The translations under genes were made by a program, and so were the position numbers. A stretch of DNA of 64,000 bases from Moheibacter lacus (GTDB taxonomy: Bacteria; Bacteroidota; Bacteroidia; Flavobacteriales; Weeksellaceae): contig NZ_JACDZE010000001.1 of assembly GCF_014042165.1 (NCBI RefSeq), positions 310,001 to 374,000 on the forward strand, read 5' to 3'. Of this stretch, positions 34,359-42,899 are shown piece by piece. Every line of letters begins with the position of its first letter. The first letter of the stretch is position 1. Below the pieces are notes generated by a model. It was not told where the DNA came from. It searched no databases and saw only the letters and a program-made list of their open reading frames with translations.

Positions 34359-35906
34359 TTATTTAGTGGGCAATTTGATATAGAAAGTACTTCCTTTTCC
34401 CGGTTCACTTTCCGCATACACCTGCCCTTTGTGTAATTCTACTATTTTTTTAACATAAGCCAATCCCAGTCCGTGTCCTTTTACATTGTGCACATTTCCG
34501 GTTTCTTCCCGGTAGAATTGGTCAAATATTTTTTTCAAAACCGATTTGGACATCCCGATTCCTTCATCTCTCACTTCTATAACGTACATTTCTGCTTCGT
34601 TGTATGTTTTAACAAAGATTTGGGGATTTTCGCCCGAATATTTCCTTGCGTTGTCCAAAATATTGTTGATCGTATTTTCCAAATGGAAGGCATCACCATC
34701 CACTAAAGATCGACTCGCCTGATAATCTTCAAAAATAATGCCATTCAAATTATCTACGATGAATCGCATGGTCGATACACTTTTCTTTACCAGATCGTTA
34801 AGGTCAAATTCTTGTAAATGGATATCGACTTGATTTCGTTCCAATTTGGCCATTCGCAACACCATTTCCACTTGTGAATTCATCCGTTTGTTTTCCTGTT
34901 TGATCAAATCGGCATAATAACGAATTCGCTCATGATCAGAAATCACCTTATCATTTTTCAAAGCATCTGAAGCGATGTTAATCGTCGCAATCGGCGTTTT
35001 GAATTCGTGCGTCATATTGTTAATGAAATCGGTTTTGATTTCGGAAATATTGCGCTGCAGCTGCATATAATAAATCGCCAATGAAAACACCGAAATGATG
35101 ATGATGGTAAAAATAATGGTCAACATCACGATGGGGATAATCGGTCCGAGAATCGACAATTGCTTGTCCGGAAAATAAGTCGTGAGCAGATATTGAGGTT
35201 TATCCGTATTGTCATAAAAAATCGGAATGGTGTATTCGCGGTCTTTCAGATCAAATTCTTCCGTCGCCACTTTGGTTTGGGAGGAATCGGCTTTTAAAAT
35301 GGCCAATTGCGGATGAGATTGAACACCTCTTTTGCGCAATTGTTTGGTGAAAATAGAATCCAACGCATTGATATCAATTCTTGCATCAATCGGTCTGTTT
35401 CCCGCATCCAATCTCGCCAAACGCTCAATCGTATAAGTTGAATTTTTAAAATTCTCTTCCGTGTCCAAACTTAGGTTTTGGATCATATTGGCACCTGAAT
35501 CTTTTGGGATTTTCAGCACTTTTTCTTGCGAATATAAATTGGCACTGATCAAACTATCGTTGTATTGTTCCGACATAGGCACGACTGAACGCTCTAAAAT
35601 ATAGCGGGTTAACGTGATGTAGGTAGTTCCTGCCGAATCCTGAATCAACTGAGATGACATCACTTGCGGTTTGTCGGTTGTAGATTTGAAATCGTTGTGT
35701 ACATTTTCAAACCGCGTATAGTACAATTGCAATTCTTTCTGATTGATTTCTTCCGCTGTTTCGTTTAAGGCTTGATAAACGCGGCCGTTAAACTCTTCTG
35801 TATGCGAAACAAAGACCTTTTGCGTCCAATAAAACTGAATGATGACAAGGCCGATCAAAGCCACGCTCATTAAAATGATCAATATCTTATTGAATCCTTT
35901 TCTCAT
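34359..35906 (-). CDS. Sensor histidine kinase (RprX-like)
   Basis: 515 aa. TM1 about 8-26, a large periplasmic sensor of about 225 residues, TM2 about 255-280, HisKA with phospho-His300 (NNMTHEFKTPIATI), and HATPase_c with N box (NTINNILDNARKYS), G1 (VRDEGIGM) and G2 (KGHGLGLAYVK). Signal unknown. Its promoter element is 13 nt before the ATG. Confidence 0.92.
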   Translation of the reverse strand: MRKGFNKILIILMSVALIGLVIIQFYWTQKVFVSHTEEFNGRVYQALNETAEEINQKELQLYYTRFENVHNDFKSTTDKPQVMSSQLIQDSAGTTYITLTRYILERSVVPMSEQYNDSLISANLYSQEKVLKIPKDSGANMIQNLSLDTEENFKNSTYTIERLARLDAGNRPIDARIDINALDSIFTKQLRKRGVQSHPQLAILKADSSQTKVATEEFDLKDREYTIPIFYDNTDKPQYLLTTYFPDKQLSILGPIIPIVMLTIIFTIIIISVFSLAIYYMQLQRNISEIKTDFINNMTHEFKTPIATINIASDALKNDKVISDHERIRYYADLIKQENKRMNSQVEMVLRMAKLERNQVDIHLQEFDLNDLVKKSVSTMRFIVDNLNGIIFEDYQASRSLVDGDAFHLENTINNILDNARKYSGENPQIFVKTYNEAEMYVIEVRDEGIGMSKSVLKKIFDQFYREETGNVHNVKGHGLGLAYVKKIVELHKGQVYAESEPGKGSTFYIKLPTK

Positions 35907-35919
35907 AGATAAGTAGTTA

Positions 35920-35927
35920 CAAACTTA
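35920..35927 (-). promoter_or_regulatory. -7 promoter element of the two-component operon
   Basis: TAAGTTTG on the minus strand, 13 nt from the kinase ATG, giving a leader of only about 8 nt. No clear TTG at -33. Confidence 0.5.
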
Positions 35928-35965
35928 AGGTTTCCCGAAATGTTAAAATAAGGTTTAACATGCTA

Positions 35966-36562
35966 TTAACTTGATCGAAATCGCTTTAACAATTTCTTAT
36001 AAAGTTGGTCAAATTTTATTTTTAAATCTTCTAAATTTGAATTATTTTCAATCACAAAATCAGATTTTTCAATTCTTTGTGTATCTGTCCATTGATTGTT
36101 TATGCGTTGTCTGATTTGTTCTTCTGAGATTTCATCTCTTTTCAAAACTCTCTTGATGCGAATCTCTTCATCAGCAACCACTGAAACCACTAGATCACAG
36201 TCTTTATAAGAACCCGATTCAAATAAAATTGCCGCTTCTTTTACAACGAAATCGGATGCTTGATTTTCTACCCAATTTTGAAAATGTTTAAAAACTTCCG
36301 GATGAACAATTTGGTTTAATTGATGGAGTAATTCTTTGTCTTGAAAAACTTTAGACGAAACGAGTTTACGGTTATAGATGCCATTTTGATAAACTTCTTC
36401 ACCAAATAATTCGGTTAATTCAGCAATGATTTTTTCATTTTCATTCATCAATTTTTTGGCTTCCAAATCTGCATTGTAAACCGGAATTCCCAGTTCCAAA
36501 AACCATTTGGCTATCGTGCTTTTTCCCGATCCGATTCCACCAGTAAGTCCTACAATTTTCAT
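35966..36562 (-). CDS. coaE: Dephospho-CoA kinase
   Basis: 198 aa. P-loop GLTGGIGSGKSTIAKWF at the N-terminus, then YNADLEAKKLM, VKEAAILFESG and RQRINNQWTDTQRIEKSDFVIENN. Last step of CoA synthesis: phosphorylates the 3' hydroxyl of dephospho-CoA. Separated from yajC by that gene's terminator. Confidence 0.95.
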   Translation of the reverse strand: MKIVGLTGGIGSGKSTIAKWFLELGIPVYNADLEAKKLMNENEKIIAELTELFGEEVYQNGIYNRKLVSSKVFQDKELLHQLNQIVHPEVFKHFQNWVENQASDFVVKEAAILFESGSYKDCDLVVSVVADEEIRIKRVLKRDEISEEQIRQRINNQWTDTQRIEKSDFVIENNSNLEDLKIKFDQLYKKLLKRFRSS

Positions 36563-36606
36563 TTCTAAATTCGAATTTGAAATGTTAAAATTAATCTATT
36601 TCTACC

Positions 36607-36637
36607 AAAAAAAAGCCGAAGTTCAAACCCCGGCTTC
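36607..36637 (-). terminator. Terminator after yajC
   Basis: AAGCCG / CGGCTT stem with a 12-nt loop; on the minus strand it runs into a tract of eight T. About 20 nt past the yajC stop. Confidence 0.85.
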
Positions 36638-36656
36638 TGAATTTATTTCGTGAGAA

Positions 36657-36989
36657 TTAATCCTTTTTCTCGGTTGCAGCCGAATATCGACTAGCACTCA
36701 ATTCTTTTGAAATCGCAGCACGTTCAAATTTGATTTTACCGGCCCCGGTTTCCAAAACAACCGTATCGTTTGATAACTCAAAAACTTTTCCATGAATACC
36801 GGAAGTTGTCACGACCCAATCTCCTCTTTTCAATTCTTCTTGGTATTTCTTTTCTTGTTTTTGTTTGCGTAAGTTGGGCCTGATCATCAAAAAATACATG
36901 ATGATGAACATCCCACCAAACAACATCAATGTTGACCAACCTCCACCAGCATCTCCTGCTTGGGAAAAAATATAAGCTATTTGATTCAT
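36657..36989 (-). CDS. yajC: Preprotein translocase subunit YajC
   Basis: 110 aa. One transmembrane helix (STLMLFGGMFIIMYFLMIRP), then the typical NLRKQKQEKKYQEELKRGDWVVTTSGIHGKV block. Accessory subunit of SecDF-YajC. Starts 10 bp after the DUF1573 gene. Confidence 0.94.
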   Translation of the reverse strand: MNQIAYIFSQAGDAGGGWSTLMLFGGMFIIMYFLMIRPNLRKQKQEKKYQEELKRGDWVVTTSGIHGKVFELSNDTVVLETGAGKIKFERAAISKELSASRYSAATEKKD

Positions 36990-36999
36990 TTATTTAAAA

Positions 37000-37488
37000 T
37001 TAAGATCCTGTCAAAGGATTTGGTTTTGCTGCCGGAGCTGCATCATTTGGTAAAGTTGCGATGAAAGTACAAACTTCTTTTCCTTTTACCGTGTTTGTCG
37101 TTAAAGTAACCGTTTTTTGTTGTCTTCCTTTTTGGGAACCTGCATCATAAGTGATTTTGATGGAATCTGTAGCACCTGGTGCGATTGGCTCTTTTGGAAA
37201 TTCAGGAACGGTACAACCACAAGAACCTTTTGCATCTTTGATGATCAAAGGTGATTTTCCCGTGTTGGTGAATTTGAAATAATGGTCCACTTTTGCAGCA
37301 GCCGGAAGATTTCCGAAATCATAAGTTTCAGATTCAAAAGTCAACACAGCTGCGGTTGCAGGATCTACTACAGATTCGGCTTGTTCTTGTTTTTCTGCAT
37401 CTGTAAACAATTCTGATGCTTTCTCGTCTTTGCATGAAGTCAATGCAAATGCTGCCAAAATCCCGACAGCCAATAGTGTATGTTTCAT
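37000..37488 (-). CDS. DUF1573 domain lipoprotein
   Basis: 162 aa. Lipobox ALTSC (Cys19). DUF1573 Ig-like domain: ESETYDFGNLPAAAKVDHYFKFTNTGKSPLIIKDAKGSCGCTVPEFPK, including the conserved SCGCT motif. The DUF1573-yajC pair downstream of nusB is conserved in Bacteroidota. Role unknown. Confidence 0.88.
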   Translation of the reverse strand: MKHTLLAVGILAAFALTSCKDEKASELFTDAEKQEQAESVVDPATAAVLTFESETYDFGNLPAAAKVDHYFKFTNTGKSPLIIKDAKGSCGCTVPEFPKEPIAPGATDSIKITYDAGSQKGRQQKTVTLTTNTVKGKEVCTFIATLPNDAAPAAKPNPLTGS

Positions 37489-37573
37489 TTTATGTGAATT
37501 TAAATTTAAATTAAAGCGCCTAAATTTACTGAAACTATTTGATTTGACGCTATATGAAATATCTAAAACTAAG

Positions 37574-38488
37574 TTAAAATCCTTTCAATTCTTTTAAAGA
37601 TCGATCCAAAATCCCATTCACAAAAATCTTACTCTTTTCTGTAGAATAAATTTTGGACAAATCGATGTATTCGTTCAGCGTAACTTTTGGTGGAATATTT
37701 TGGAAATAATGGAATTCAGTCAAAGCCATCTGCATCAACACCAAATCCAAAACCGCAATTCGATCCAGTTCCCAATTGGTCGCTTTCTCTTCGATCATTT
37801 TCAGCGTTTCTTCGCTATATCGGATGGTTTTTCGGAATAATTCGATGATAAACTCTCTATCATCATCGTCTTTGTATACTTTGAACAATTTGATTTTACC
37901 CGAACTTTTTGGTACAAAAGACTTTAGAGTTGTAACTACCATAGAATTGGCAATATGCAAATCATCTGCCCAATACAAATTCTTTTCCTCTAACCAATCA
38001 TGAAGATTTTCATTGGGTGCGATAAATTTTTCATACAATCCGATAACGAAATCTTTGTCTGCGTCAAAAGAACGCTGAGGGTTATTCATGTAGGCTGCAT
38101 ACTCCTCAGTTGCGATGATTTCTTTGAAAATAGAATTGGGATAAGTATCCAATAAATCCCATTGTAATTGTTTGTTTTTTGAAGAATAGGCATTTAGTTC
38201 TTCGTTTTCATCCAAAATTCTAAAAATTGGATTTTCTACAAATTTTAAATTGGGATTTAAATCTTCAGGAGTTGGAAAATTCTTGTTTTTGGCCAATTCC
38301 ATTTTATGTTCCGCTATGGATTTTTGAAATTCTAAAAGATTAAGAAGATAAATGTATAAATCATAAATTTCATCAACTCCTTTTAACATATTTCTCTCGA
38401 TGGACCGTTGGTCTGCATCCTCACCTGAAGTCTTCCAAGCATAAACGGCTTGCATGGCTTTTTCACGAAGTTGTCTTCTTCCTAACAT
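37574..38488 (-). CDS. nusB: Transcription antitermination factor NusB, long form
   Basis: 304 aa, about twice the usual bacterial NusB. N-terminus MLGRRQLREKAMQAVYAW and C-terminus (EKATNWELDRIAVLDLVLMQMALTEF, NEYIDLSKIYSTEKSKIFVNGILD) match NusB; the middle about 150 residues are an insertion common to Bacteroidota. Binds boxA RNA with NusE in rRNA antitermination. Confidence 0.9.
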   Translation of the reverse strand: MLGRRQLREKAMQAVYAWKTSGEDADQRSIERNMLKGVDEIYDLYIYLLNLLEFQKSIAEHKMELAKNKNFPTPEDLNPNLKFVENPIFRILDENEELNAYSSKNKQLQWDLLDTYPNSIFKEIIATEEYAAYMNNPQRSFDADKDFVIGLYEKFIAPNENLHDWLEEKNLYWADDLHIANSMVVTTLKSFVPKSSGKIKLFKVYKDDDDREFIIELFRKTIRYSEETLKMIEEKATNWELDRIAVLDLVLMQMALTEFHYFQNIPPKVTLNEYIDLSKIYSTEKSKIFVNGILDRSLKELKGF

Positions 38489-38527
38489 AATTTCAATTTT
38501 CAGCTTTTAATTCTGGATAAGCGACTG

Positions 38528-38535
38528 CAAAGGTA
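38528..38535 (-). promoter_or_regulatory. -7 promoter element of nusB
   Basis: TACCTTTG on the minus strand, 39 nt before the nusB ATG. It is back-to-back with the ABC exporter's element (38548-38555), so the two promoters overlap. Confidence 0.5.
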
Positions 38536-38547
38536 ATCAAAAAGACG

Positions 38548-38555
38548 TAAATTTG
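38548..38555 (+). promoter_or_regulatory. -7 promoter element of the ABC exporter, adjacent to GTG
   Basis: TAAATTTG, then CGCC, then GTG 38560. Predicts an almost leaderless mRNA starting with GTG. Confidence 0.55.
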
Positions 38556-38559
38556 CGCC

Positions 38560-40332
38560 GTGAAAGAATTATTGTCCTTAAATAAATTTCTTTGGAAATA
38601 CCGTTGGGAGTTGATTGCAGGCTTTGTAATGATCATTTTGTCCAATTTTGTTTCCATCTTTTCTATCAATTATGTCGGAAATGCTATCGACGGAATCGAA
38701 TCCCTTTTAACCAAATTCAAATCTGGCGAAGCTTCTGAATTAAGTGAAGTAAAAAAAGGACTGATGAACGCTGCATTGCTTTTCATCGGCCTGAAAGTTC
38801 TTGCCGGACTATTATTGGTCGGTGTTCGTTTGATGATCATCGCAACTTCCCGACACATTGAATATGATTTGAAAAATGACATTTATGAACATTACCAAAA
38901 ACTTTCGCTTTCTTTCTACAAAAAAAATAAAACCGGTGATTTGATGAACAGGATTACGGAAGATGTGGCATTTGTTCGTCAATATTTAGGTCCCGGAATC
39001 ATGTATCCGATGGATTTGATTTCGAGAGCAACCATCATTTTGGCATTTATGATCAACATCGATCCGCTGTTGACTTTATACACTTTAGGACCACTTCCGA
39101 TTCTTTCTTTTTTGATTTATAAAGTGGCTTCTACGATCAATAAAAAAAGTACCGAAGTCCAAAAACAACAATCCAACATTTCTTCCATCGTTCAAGATAC
39201 TTTTTCCGGCATACGTGTGATCAAATCGTTCAATACGGAGAATTCAACCCAAGAAAATTACGCAAAAGAAGCGGAGCTTTATGAGAAAAAAGCACTTTCC
39301 CTCGCCCAAACTGAAGCTTTCTTTTTTCCGCTTATGGTGCTGATTGTCGGTATCAGTAATTTATTGATTTTGTATATGGGAGGTGTTCGGTATGCCGAAG
39401 GAAAATTAAGCATCGGTGTGATCGCCCAATTTTTCATGTATTTGAATATGTTGATTTGGCCGTTTACGAGTTTGGGTTGGGTGACGATGTTGATTCAACG
39501 AGCAGAAGCTTCCATGACGCGCATCAACGAATTCTTAAAACAAAAACCGGAAATCCAAAATGCAGTAGAACATGAAACGCCGATCGAAGGAAAAATTGAA
39601 TTCAAAAATGTAAGTTATACTTATGAGAACACCGGAATTGAGGCTTTAAAAAACCTTTCATTTACCATAGAAAAAGGGAAATCACTAGCGATTATGGGTA
39701 AAACCGGATCAGGGAAATCTACGGTCGTTTTATTGTTGGCCAGATTATTACAACCTACATCCGGACAGATTTTGATCGATGGCGTTCCTTATGAGAATTT
39801 GAATTTAAAATCGCTTCGCAAAGCCATCGGATTTGTTCCTCAAGAAGCTTTTCTATTTTCCGACACCATTCAGCAGAATATTTTGTTTGGAGCAGAAGAT
39901 GGCAAAAATTTAGATGACGCAAAGAATTTTGCAAAAAAAGCAGCTGTTCATCAAAACGTCGAAGGGTTTAAAGATCGTTATGACACGATTTTGGGTGAAA
40001 GAGGCGTAACGCTTTCCGGTGGTCAAAAACAACGGATTTCCATCGCTCGTGCTTTGATCAAAGAACCGGAAATTCTAGTTTTTGATGATAGTTTATCAGC
40101 CGTTGATACGGAAACAGAAGAAGAAATTTTACGCAATCTGAAGTCTGAAATGAATCAAAAAACGACACTCATCGTAACGCATAGGATTTCTTCCGCCAAA
40201 AATGCTGATGAAATTTTGGTGTTGGATGATGGTCAAAAAATAGAATTAGGTTCTCATTCAGATTTGGTAGCAAAAGAAGGCGCTTATTTTTCTTTGGTCA
40301 AAAAACAATTAATAGAAACGGAAAACTTATAA
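38560..40332 (+). CDS. ABC exporter, fused permease-ATPase (MsbA-like)
   Basis: 590 aa with GTG start. Six-helix type I exporter domain (about 1-310), then the ATPase domain: Walker A GKTGSGKST, Q-loop VPQEAFLFSDT, signature LSGGQKQR, Walker B ILVFDDSLSAVD, H-loop THR. Acts as a homodimer or with a partner; substrate not predictable (lipid or drug). Confidence 0.93.
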   Translation: MKELLSLNKFLWKYRWELIAGFVMIILSNFVSIFSINYVGNAIDGIESLLTKFKSGEASELSEVKKGLMNAALLFIGLKVLAGLLLVGVRLMIIATSRHIEYDLKNDIYEHYQKLSLSFYKKNKTGDLMNRITEDVAFVRQYLGPGIMYPMDLISRATIILAFMINIDPLLTLYTLGPLPILSFLIYKVASTINKKSTEVQKQQSNISSIVQDTFSGIRVIKSFNTENSTQENYAKEAELYEKKALSLAQTEAFFFPLMVLIVGISNLLILYMGGVRYAEGKLSIGVIAQFFMYLNMLIWPFTSLGWVTMLIQRAEASMTRINEFLKQKPEIQNAVEHETPIEGKIEFKNVSYTYENTGIEALKNLSFTIEKGKSLAIMGKTGSGKSTVVLLLARLLQPTSGQILIDGVPYENLNLKSLRKAIGFVPQEAFLFSDTIQQNILFGAEDGKNLDDAKNFAKKAAVHQNVEGFKDRYDTILGERGVTLSGGQKQRISIARALIKEPEILVFDDSLSAVDTETEEEILRNLKSEMNQKTTLIVTHRISSAKNADEILVLDDGQKIELGSHSDLVAKEGAYFSLVKKQLIETENL

Positions 40333-40389
40333 TTCAATTACACTTCCTAACTCCAAATGGCTTCAATCCTTTAAATTTTGATAGAAGAA

Positions 40390-40419
40390 TTGTTATTTAA
40401 CAAAATTTTTATAGTTTTG
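40390..40419 (+). promoter_or_regulatory. Consensus promoter of the PUR-alpha-like gene
   Basis: TTG (40390-40392), 19-nt spacer, TAGTTTTG (40412-40419): a full match to the Bacteroidota promoter consensus. Leader about 27 nt. Confidence 0.7.
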
Positions 40420-40451
40420 TTAGCAAAGTATTAACACTTCTTAAATTACAC

Positions 40452-40850
40452 ATGATGGGCGAAAATGAAAATTTTGAAAGATCTGAACCGGATGGAATTT
40501 ACTCCAAAGTACTCAGAGCAGGTAGGAGAACTTATTTTTTTGATGTAAGAGAGACCCGAGCGGGTGATTATTACCTGACGATTACGGAAAGCAAAAAGAA
40601 CACAAATGAGGATGGTTCTTTTTTCTACAAAAAACACAAAATTTATTTGTACAAAGAAGATTTCGGGAATTTCAAAGAGATTCTAAATGAAATCACTTCG
40701 TATGTAGTGGATGAAAGAGGTGAAGAGGTCATCTCTGAAAGACATCAAAAAAACTTTGATGGTTTTACAGAAACGCCTGTTTCCACAAACGGGGAGGCAT
40801 CAAAACCTTCTACCGAATCTTTTACCGATGTAGATTTTGATGACATCTGA
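40452..40850 (+). CDS. PUR-alpha-like DUF3276 protein
   Basis: 132 aa; ATG 40452 or 40455. The core YSKVLRAGRRTYFFDVRETRAGDYYLTITESKK...FFYKKHKIYLYKEDFGNFKEIL matches the PUR repeat family of single-stranded nucleic acid binders. The C-terminal tail is acidic and Ser/Thr-rich. Probably an abundant DNA/RNA-binding protein. Confidence 0.88.
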   Translation: MMGENENFERSEPDGIYSKVLRAGRRTYFFDVRETRAGDYYLTITESKKNTNEDGSFFYKKHKIYLYKEDFGNFKEILNEITSYVVDERGEEVISERHQKNFDGFTETPVSTNGEASKPSTESFTDVDFDDI

Positions 40851-40860
40851 TGATGTCATC
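40839..40860. other. Perfect hairpin across the DUF3276 stop codon
   Basis: GATGACATC-TGAT-GATGTCATC: a perfect 9-bp stem with a 4-nt loop that contains the start of the stop codon (TGA 40848-40850). It lies about 35 nt before the terminator. Confidence 0.7.
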
Positions 40861-40890
40861 TGAAATTTCAAGATGATTTAAAAGCACAAA

Positions 40891-40925
40891 AAAACCGTCT
40901 CGGCTAAGCCAAGACGGTTTTTTTT
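40891..40925. terminator. Bidirectional terminator between DUF3276 and the coiled-coil gene
   Basis: ACCGTCT.GGC / GCC.AGACGGT stem (one mismatch, 3-nt loop) with a T-tract on the plus strand and an A-tract before it, so it can serve the convergent genes on both strands. Confidence 0.9.
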
Positions 40926-40943
40926 ATGGGTTTGAGTGAAATT

Positions 40944-41729
40944 TTAACCTTTAAGCAAAGCTTCGATTTTCTCTTTTTCTTCTTGTGCCAATTCTCCATC
41001 AACTAAAATTCGTCCGCTGTGCTCATCAGAAATGATTTTCTTGCGCTGTGCGATGTCCATCTGTCTTTGAGGCGGAATCGTAAAGAAAGAACCTACAGAA
41101 GCATCTCTATGAACCGGAACTACGGCCAAACCATTTTTCATATTGCTGCGAATTCTCGTATAGGCTTTGAACAATCTTTCGTCCAAAATACCAGAAAACT
41201 CTTCTGATTTTTTGATCAAAAATGCTTCTTCCTTCTCTGTTTCTTTGATGATCGCATCCAACTCAGATTTTTTATGGTCCAAATGCGATTTCATCGAATC
41301 CAATTTGGTGTTGATCTCCTCTTGGATTTGTTTTTTATGGTCAATCTTTGCGTTGAATTCTTTGATTCTTTTTTCAGACAATTGGATTTCCAATTCTTGG
41401 TACTCCACTTCTTTTGCCAAAGAATCAAACTCACGGTTGTTTCTTACGTTATCCTGTTGCTTGGTGTATTTTTTCATCAAAGCTTCAGAATTTTTGATGG
41501 CTTCTTTTTTTAGCTTGATTTCACCATCCAATTCTTTGATTTCATCATCAATTTTATGAATTCGGGTTTCCATCTGAGCAACATCATCACTCAAATCTTC
41601 CACCTCCAGCGGTAATTCTCCACGTGTATTACGGATTTCATCCAAACGGGAATCAATTAATTGTAAATCATACAAGGCGCGCAATTTTTCTTCTACGCTC
41701 ATTTCTTTTTGCTGATCTTTCTTTGCCAT
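40944..41729 (-). CDS. C4-type zinc-ribbon family coiled-coil protein lacking all cysteines
   Basis: 261 aa. Long coiled coil (about 45-180) and a C-terminal segment SFFTIPPQRQMDIAQRKKII...SGRILVD that aligns with the zinc ribbon of the DUF164 family (CxGC...IPPQ...CPxCGRIL). The four ligand positions here read S211, S214, D235 and S238, and the whole protein has no Cys. Metal binding should therefore be lost. Starts 3 bp after the Nif3 stop (minus strand), so co-expressed with it. Confidence 0.85.
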   Translation of the reverse strand: MAKKDQQKEMSVEEKLRALYDLQLIDSRLDEIRNTRGELPLEVEDLSDDVAQMETRIHKIDDEIKELDGEIKLKKEAIKNSEALMKKYTKQQDNVRNNREFDSLAKEVEYQELEIQLSEKRIKEFNAKIDHKKQIQEEINTKLDSMKSHLDHKKSELDAIIKETEKEEAFLIKKSEEFSGILDERLFKAYTRIRSNMKNGLAVVPVHRDASVGSFFTIPPQRQMDIAQRKKIISDEHSGRILVDGELAQEEKEKIEALLKG

Positions 41730-41732
41730 ATC

Positions 41733-42827
41733 TTATGTGTAATGAACAGGATTCGTATTAATCTCTGATTTTTGGACTGCAAAATTAGGAAATTTTTCTG
41801 ATAGATAAGCAGTTAATAAATTTTTAGTGAATTGTTCCGACTCATAATGACCGATATCTGCCAATAAAATTTCGTTTTCTGCTTGAAAAAAGTAATGGTA
41901 TTTTAAATCGGCCGTCAAGTAAACATCCGCTCCTGTCCTTTTTGCATTTGCGATCGCAAAACTTCCAGAACCGCCTAGAACCGCTACTTTTTTGATTTTT
42001 TTGTTCAAAAATTTAGAATGACGGATCATTTCCGTCTGCATTTTTTCTTTTACAAATTTTAAAAATTCTTTTTCTTCTAATTCATTTTCCAATTCGCCTA
42101 CCATCCCAATTCCGATCGTTTGGTTTTTATTTTCCAATTTAAAAATTTCATAAGCCACCTCTTCATAAGGATGATTTTTTTTCAAAGCCGATAAAATCTT
42201 TCCTTCCAAATCTTTGTTAAAAATGACCGAAATTCTCGTTTCCGGTTCATATTGGATTTTCCCGATTTCGCCTATATGCGGATTGGCGCCTTCTTTTGGT
42301 CGGAAAGTTCCCGTTCCCTCCAGATTAAAACTGCAATAATCATATTTACCGATGCTTCCTGCACCGGCTTCTGATAATGCTTTTCGCAAATTTGCCGCAT
42401 CAGCAGTTGGAACATAGGTCACAAGATGACGCAATGTATCGTTTTGTGGAATCAGGATTTCGGTGTTTTTTAAATCCAATTGTTGAGCGATTTGATGATT
42501 CACCCCAAACTGCGAATTGTCCAAAGCCGTATGCGTCGCATAAATGTTGATGTCGTTTTTGATCGCCAATTGCACCACACGTTCTACATAATTTCTCCCG
42601 GTGATTTTTTTCATTCCGGAGAAAATAATCGGATGAAAACTTACAATCAAATTTGCACCTTTTTCGATTGCTTCTTTTACGACTTCTTCCGTCGTATCCA
42701 GCGTTACCAAAACCTTTAAAATTTCCGCATTTGGGTCACCGACCAGAAGTCCGACGTTGTCAAAGTCTTCAGCATAGGTCAAAGGTGCTAATTTTTCGAG
42801 TTCGGAAGTTATTTGGGAAAGTTTCAT
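41733..42827 (-). CDS. Nif3-like dinuclear metal-centre protein
   Basis: About 364 aa from ATG 42827. Motifs: LAPLTYAEDFDNVGLLVGDP, ANLIVSFHPIIFSG, NIYATHTALDN and LADIGHYESEQFT, which supply the His/Asp/Glu metal ligands. The middle insertion (about 130-240) is the PII-like domain of long Nif3 proteins. Sometimes called GTP cyclohydrolase I type 2; true role unclear. Confidence 0.92.
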   Translation of the reverse strand: MKLSQITSELEKLAPLTYAEDFDNVGLLVGDPNAEILKVLVTLDTTEEVVKEAIEKGANLIVSFHPIIFSGMKKITGRNYVERVVQLAIKNDINIYATHTALDNSQFGVNHQIAQQLDLKNTEILIPQNDTLRHLVTYVPTADAANLRKALSEAGAGSIGKYDYCSFNLEGTGTFRPKEGANPHIGEIGKIQYEPETRISVIFNKDLEGKILSALKKNHPYEEVAYEIFKLENKNQTIGIGMVGELENELEEKEFLKFVKEKMQTEMIRHSKFLNKKIKKVAVLGGSGSFAIANAKRTGADVYLTADLKYHYFFQAENEILLADIGHYESEQFTKNLLTAYLSEKFPNFAVQKSEINTNPVHYT

Positions 42828-42833
42828 AAGGAA

Positions 42834-42841
42834 CAAATATA
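42834..42841 (-). promoter_or_regulatory. -7 promoter element of the Nif3 operon, next to the start
   Basis: TATATTTG on the minus strand, then 6 nt, then ATG 42827. It excludes the upstream ATG at 42845, which would precede the transcript start. Confidence 0.55.
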
Positions 42842-42861
42842 TCAATTCATTTTATAAAAAA

Positions 42862-42889
42862 GTAGAGCCGCATTGCAATGCATCTTTAC
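42862..42889. repeat. 28-nt palindromic repeat, left (degenerate) copy
   Basis: Starts GTAGAGCCGC and ends CATCTTTAC, preceded by TATAAAAAA. It matches the perfect copy at 43501-43528 at 23 of 28 positions. Two of the differences (12 and 17) swap a base pair and keep pairing. Confidence 0.75.
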
Positions 42890-42899
42890 AACGTATTTA

